Assembly (NCBI RefSeq): GCF_021166585.1
Contig: NZ_JAJOZE010000003.1
Location: 1-64,000, forward strand
Length of the DNA stretch: 64,000 nt
Source: Metabacillus kandeliae
GTDB lineage: Bacteria > Bacillota > Bacilli > Bacillales > Bacillaceae
Direction of reading: 5' to 3'
Numbering within the stretch: the stretch's first letter is position 1; each line of letters opens with the position of its first letter. The translations under genes and the position numbers were made by a program. A model generated the notes under the pieces. The model was not told the DNA's origin, searched no databases, and saw only the letters and a program-made list of their open reading frames with translations. Positions 61,001-64,000 of this stretch are shown here, in pieces.

Positions 61001-63299
61001 CATTAGCTGACATGTCTGGGTGGTTAAACTGAGCGACGATGTCATCATAAGTCATGACCCAGGCATAATAGTTGTTTAAATCCTGGTATTTTCCATTAGC
61101 CATTTTGCGGTCAATGAAATTATCTGAGCCAAAAACGTTGGAGTGGCCCCATGTTGTGGAAGTCATTTCAAACGCTGGGAATACAACATAATCGCCATCT
61201 TTTGTATATTGCTTGGCCAAATCCTTTGTTGTCTGCCACTCAGTCCCGCCTGTACGTTCAGGCTGGCCATTATGATCTACCGTGTCCTTATCAACTGATT
61301 CAGGATCAATGTCATGGGAATGGTCAGAAAAAGCGAACCAGTCATAGTTGTGCGCTTGGCCTGCTTTTAATGCAGCTTCTGGGGAACCTGTCGCATCATG
61401 TGAAATATTTGTATGGTTATGCGTCGTTCCTCTGTAATGATTTCCTCCAGTAAATGGCTTCATTACCTCGAAAGACCAGTTTCCTTCTGTTTTGTTGCCT
61501 TTTGAATCTTGTACAGAGTATTCTACTGTGTGCTTAGCAAATGCAAGATCTTTATCAAGCGCTACTTTCAGCTCGCCATTTTCCAAGCTGGCTGCTGCTT
61601 TAACGTCTGTTCCATCAAGCTTTACAGTGAAATTATCTGAATCAATTCCGCTCGGGTCATTAAACAGCGCGGAAATTTCAGGACGAACTTCTTCCGTTTG
61701 TGTGTTATTAGCTGGAAGAGCTCCTTCAAGAGCCGGCCCTTGAGTATCTTCCTCAACAGCTACTTGGTTTGGTACTTCTGCTGTACCGGAATTTTTAACT
61801 TTATCGTCAACTTTTGCTTCGATATAGTAGTCAAAGCCGTTTTGCGGTACATCTGCCTGATCAAGTGTAACGGAATAGGAATTATCAGATGCTGTCATTG
61901 GAAGCTTTGTATAATCTGCTGTTCCTGCAGCGCGATAATAGAGATCAACGGATGCTGCATTTTGCGCAGTTGCAGTAAAGTTTACATCGTTGCCTTTGTA
62001 GACTTTTGCTAAAGGTGTATGAGAAAAGCTCAGTGGAGTAGTTTCTTTTAAGTCTTCTGCAGATCTTACAAGAATTTGATAACCAGAATCATAGGTTGCA
62101 GCTGATTTGTACTGTCCTAGTATACCTGTTACTTCATAGGCTTTGCCTTGAGTGAAATAGGAAGAATCTCCACGAACAGTAATGGTATCATTTGTATCTA
62201 CGTCTTTAAATGTAATGTTTTGCTTTCCGCTTGTCGTTGGGACGTTCGTTGCAATACCCACTGACTTGACAAGTGTTCCTTCAAGCGGTTCGGCAGTTGC
62301 AAAAGTGGTTAGGTCGTGAACGCTGTTTTCTGCTGGGACCGGAACTTCTGCTGTGCCCGTTTTTTCAACCGGCTCAGTTGGTGTTACCTCAGTCAGGCCG
62401 TTATAAAATGCAACTGTACCCGTTACTTTTACTGTGTCACCAGCTGAGAGAGAAGTATTAGCCAATGTACCGGCAAATAATTTGACCCCGCCCTTATCAT
62501 CCTGAATATAGACTTCGGAATCCGCTGTGCTGCCAGCTGTAACTGTGCCTGTGATGATAACAGGTTTTCCTAATAGTTTTGGTTTCCCAGTTGCATCGTT
62601 TTCTCTAACTTTGTCGAGTGTAACTTCTTGTGGTACTGCTGGGGTTCCCGGGTCAGTTTCAGTTCCAACAGTTGAATTTTGTGGTGTTGGATCTGCAACA
62701 GCAAAATCGGCATTATTATCATTAGTATCATCATTTGTTTCATTTCTTTGGACACTTTGAGTATTGGAAGGAGCAGCAGAAGGAGCACTGCCTTCATATC
62801 CATTTGCACCACCAAATCCGACAAAATCAATGGCATTGGCAGATCGTGAATCAATGACAGCCTCTTTGTCAGAAGCCAACGCTACTTTTCCACCGGTTCC
62901 AGATAGACCTATTGTTCCAACATCATCTGGTGTTGGCAGGTCATCAGTACCGCCATTACCTTGAGCCTCTTGTATCAGATAATAGCTTTTGGAAGGAATC
63001 TTCCCAGTTAATTCTGTTTGGTTAGTAAACGCACCTGTTTTACTTGCATATTGGACAGTCCAACCACTAAGATCCACTTCTGCATCTGTTGGATTGTACA
63101 ATTCAATGAAATCATTTTTAAGAGTTGCCCCGCTATTTCCGCCACCGCCATAAACTTCACTGATTACTACATGATTGGCAGTAGTTCCTTCAGCATAGGC
63201 TTTATTACTTAACACATTCGGTAAAAAAGTACCGACTGCCAAAATTCCGACCAAACTGCAATTTAACGCTTTCATTGCTTTGCGTTTCGAATGCCTCAA
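58038..63299 (-). CDS. giant multidomain surface protein (LTD, OB, PHP-like)
   Basis: Exported protein of 1753 residues. Order, with rough positions: signal peptide (to AYA, 36); lamin-tail domain (42-165: VISEVYGGGG, DFIELYNPTD); OB-fold parts as in YhcR nucleases (225-410); two Ig-like sandwiches (415-615); a PHP/CehA-type metallohydrolase domain (620-900) with THNHTNISHD, FSDHSHD, FNHPD and FGEDNHD; a CARDB-like part (985-1085); a GATase-like domain (1090-1345: VLIDAAHKN, GGGSLLMTD); a further OB pair (1350-1530); an acidic linker; and three C-terminal modules ending YVGGG-type motifs (FNVGANYYVE, YQVGGGYYVK, LQVGGGYYIQ). It is probably a phosphoesterase or nuclease fixed to the wall. Start TTG at 63299 with GGGAG. 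Confidence 0.85.
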   Translation of the reverse strand: MRHSKRKAMKALNCSLVGILAVGTFLPNVLSNKAYAEGTTANHVVISEVYGGGGNSGATLKNDFIELYNPTDAEVDLSGWTVQYASKTGAFTNQTELTGKIPSKSYYLIQEAQGNGGTDDLPTPDDVGTIGLSGTGGKVALASDKEAVIDSRSANAIDFVGFGGANGYEGSAPSAAPSNTQSVQRNETNDDTNDNNADFAVADPTPQNSTVGTETDPGTPAVPQEVTLDKVRENDATGKPKLLGKPVIITGTVTAGSTADSEVYIQDDKGGVKLFAGTLANTSLSAGDTVKVTGTVAFYNGLTEVTPTEPVEKTGTAEVPVPAENSVHDLTTFATAEPLEGTLVKSVGIATNVPTTSGKQNITFKDVDTNDTITVRGDSSYFTQGKAYEVTGILGQYKSAATYDSGYQILVRSAEDLKETTPLSFSHTPLAKVYKGNDVNFTATAQNAASVDLYYRAAGTADYTKLPMTASDNSYSVTLDQADVPQNGFDYYIEAKVDDKVKNSGTAEVPNQVAVEEDTQGPALEGALPANNTQTEEVRPEISALFNDPSGIDSDNFTVKLDGTDVKAAASLENGELKVALDKDLAFAKHTVEYSVQDSKGNKTEGNWSFEVMKPFTGGNHYRGTTHNHTNISHDATGSPEAALKAGQAHNYDWFAFSDHSHDIDPESVDKDTVDHNGQPERTGGTEWQTTKDLAKQYTKDGDYVVFPAFEMTSTTWGHSNVFGSDNFIDRKMANGKYQDLNNYYAWVMTYDDIVAQFNHPDMSANAFNNFTPYDNNVDKLFTMLEVGNGSGHYGYTNADEKYYKALDLGWHIAPTFGEDNHDASWGQTSKRTVIVADDLSEPSLLRSMKNMRVYMEEDPNFQLDYMANGKYMGSTVDGKTLKFDIKGSDSVRETKSMPGYEYLSADYKANDNIEKVELITNGTKVVQTYAPQGDETSFDWKPEVNITGGQQWFVVKVTQKDGDKVYSAPIWTQEEPVDVRVSGITIAGDAIVGGNPATIEAGISNLGTQDLTGLNVDFYYDEVKAENKIGSSTIDAAAKSVGKATAVWNSPLAGDHKLIAVVSSPSGDDSKDNTYELPIKIKPSLGKTVLIDAAHKNENTSADSGSYKDNLKAFTTEIQREGYTVAESSAAITKEVLDQADVFVLTHPNSDLTADEKTAIEEYVKGGGSLLMTDKSNYHNDPTKNNDMLAEMGATIQINNDGIFDDTKEGNFWGTPSTSPFAVRLHPSLVPNYITDKVKTVEYYSGTSLEKTGHEPLVNNDKVTILASGNETTYQGSVAPSYNTYDDVSDDHGGSAIPAIASETVGQGKIIVSGMNFFNDKQMDESYNEKGNNELALNSINWLADRETTVKSIKDVRGMEDGTPSVIQGTVTTGSGVFYDAFYLQDATGGIMAFHDVPDDSIVPGDIVRIYASTKTYENNKEFEYEDFAKDVIKVGHTDPIQPKSVTTGAATSEDNQGQLVKVKGTVVKKYDDNSYIINDGSGEVLVFTDGYIVNQTGPVPALQPGDVLEAVGLTGKYAEGSRIRVRDTKELSKGSIDVPNDPNTGEDDDDPVVDPPKDDDKPTVDPGHPVEVIKENPVGRVIIKKSVKLVQIDAKGKKTVVREVKPGEALRVYGEQDGFFNVGANYYVELSGSQGAFYTGRVLIKERLPLYAPNGKLYRMLEVGEAIKMYEQQDNSYQVGGGYYVKMDHAAVYYEGMVTMKANTTLMKDSKAVKTLKKGEQYRVYSTTDSTLQVGGGYYIQDDAKVNYSKN

Positions 63300-63543
63300 T
63301 TAGATAACTCCCTTTTTCATAGATTAGGATTTTTTCAGTTACTTTTAACCCAAAATTAATGTGATATTAGCCTCCTTTTTCTTCACATGGTGAAATAGTT
63401 TAGCAAGGTAATAGTATGTTTTTTTTCACCAACATTCAACAAAATTTGCTACTTTTACAAATTATTAATATAGCATTTACAATTAAATGAGATAATTTTC
63501 GGGTGCCAAAGTATTCACCTTACTAAAGAAAGGAAGTTGTTTT
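63300..63543. other. divergent promoter region
   Basis: AT-rich 244 bp between divergent genes, with several candidate -10 hexamers (for example TATAGC and TAATAT near 63466-63475) but no pair I would call. No gene. Confidence 0.35.
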
Positions 63544-64000
63544 TTGAAGAATGTTGTTAAATGGATCTCAGCACTTCTCCTCACTTTTTTCCTTATTTTT
63601 ACTGCAACTCAGCAAGCTTCTGCTCACGCTTTAAGTTCAAGCTTTACATCCATCACAATTTCAGACTCGTCTGCTGATGTCCAATTTACTATAGATGGCT
63701 TGTCCATAATAGAATATTTGAATAATGATTCAGATAACAATCAAGAGCTTGACCAGAAGGAAATCAACCAATCTTCAAAAGAAATCAAGAAATGGTTTCT
63801 CAACAATATTCAATTTGGAGCTAACGGGAAATCGGTTGATGGAGAAATTCAAGGTATGAAAGTTATCCATAGGAACAACCAGGCAATGGTAGAAATCGAT
63901 TATCATATTTCAGGTATGGAGATCGGCCAAACGCTTGCCATGAAGGACAACCTGTATATGGATGATAACAATACAAACTACGTTGACTTTCTAACCGTTA
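63544..64000 (+). CDS. exported protein, HupE/UreJ-like N-terminus (partial)
   Basis: The gene starts at TTG 63544 with AGGAAG 7 nt before it and stays open to the window end, 152 codons so far. After the signal peptide (KNVVKWISALLLTFFLIF, cut near ASAHA) the sequence HALSSSFTSITIS, an acidic calcium-like stretch (DQKEINQSSKEIKKWF) and EIDYHISGMEIGQ resemble the extracytoplasmic domain of HupE/UreJ_2 proteins, which continue with membrane segments. The rest is outside the window. Confidence 0.65.
   Translation, partial: MKNVVKWISALLLTFFLIFTATQQASAHALSSSFTSITISDSSADVQFTIDGLSIIEYLNNDSDNNQELDQKEINQSSKEIKKWFLNNIQFGANGKSVDGEIQGMKVIHRNNQAMVEIDYHISGMEIGQTLAMKDNLYMDDNNTNYVDFLTV

Overview
The window comes from a motile, spore-former-type member of the Bacillaceae (Firmicutes). 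The order flaG-fliD-fliS-fliT / hag / csrA-fliW-yviE-flgL-flgK-flgN-flgM-yvyF-comFC-comFB-comFA / degV / degU-degS / yvyE-tagV is the Bacillus subtilis order, with three sigma-D-type promoters. Secretion, S-layer-type and wall-polymer genes point to a soil bacillus with an elaborate surface. I cannot name the genus.

0-14 kb holds the late flagellar and competence block. The notable feature is the flagellin gene: about 370 nt downstream of the hag stop lies a second flagellin C-terminus, and between the two is a complete group I intron core (P2, P3, P4, P6, P7, P8, P9). Unspliced RNA already encodes a complete flagellin, and spliced RNA would swap in the second C-terminus. 14-19.4 kb holds degV, degU-degS, yvyE and an LCP ligase. 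19.9-25 kb is a three-gene autolysin operon: an SH3-repeat amidase apparently starting at ATT, a small SH3 protein and a SpoIID/LytB-like protein.

26-35 kb (minus strand) encodes a complete WbpA/B/D/E/I-type pathway to a UDP-2,3-diacetamido-mannuronic acid, plus flippase, polymerase and chain-length genes, but no glycosyltransferase. Divergent from it are secA2 and slaP, the accessory export pair. An adenine-type purine riboswitch controls adenosine deaminase at 38.6-39.7 kb. A phosphate operon (39.8-44.4 kb) begins with a secreted stalk-domain/propeller protein, has a PstS without a lipobox, and lacks pstB here.

44.6-63.3 kb is a run of secreted surface proteins: CAP, lytic transglycosylase, NlpC/P60, two paralogous propellers, alpha-amylase and a 1753-residue multidomain protein. 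Three share a C-terminal cassette of about 60-residue modules, and two share a helical module resembling SbsC-type wall binding. My working reading is one cell-surface region: polymer synthesis, a dedicated secretion motor, and exported enzymes carrying repeated wall-attachment modules. Three intergenic arrays with a strict 21-bp (one partly 20-bp) period are a further unexplained feature. There are no tRNA, rRNA, CRISPR or transposase genes.
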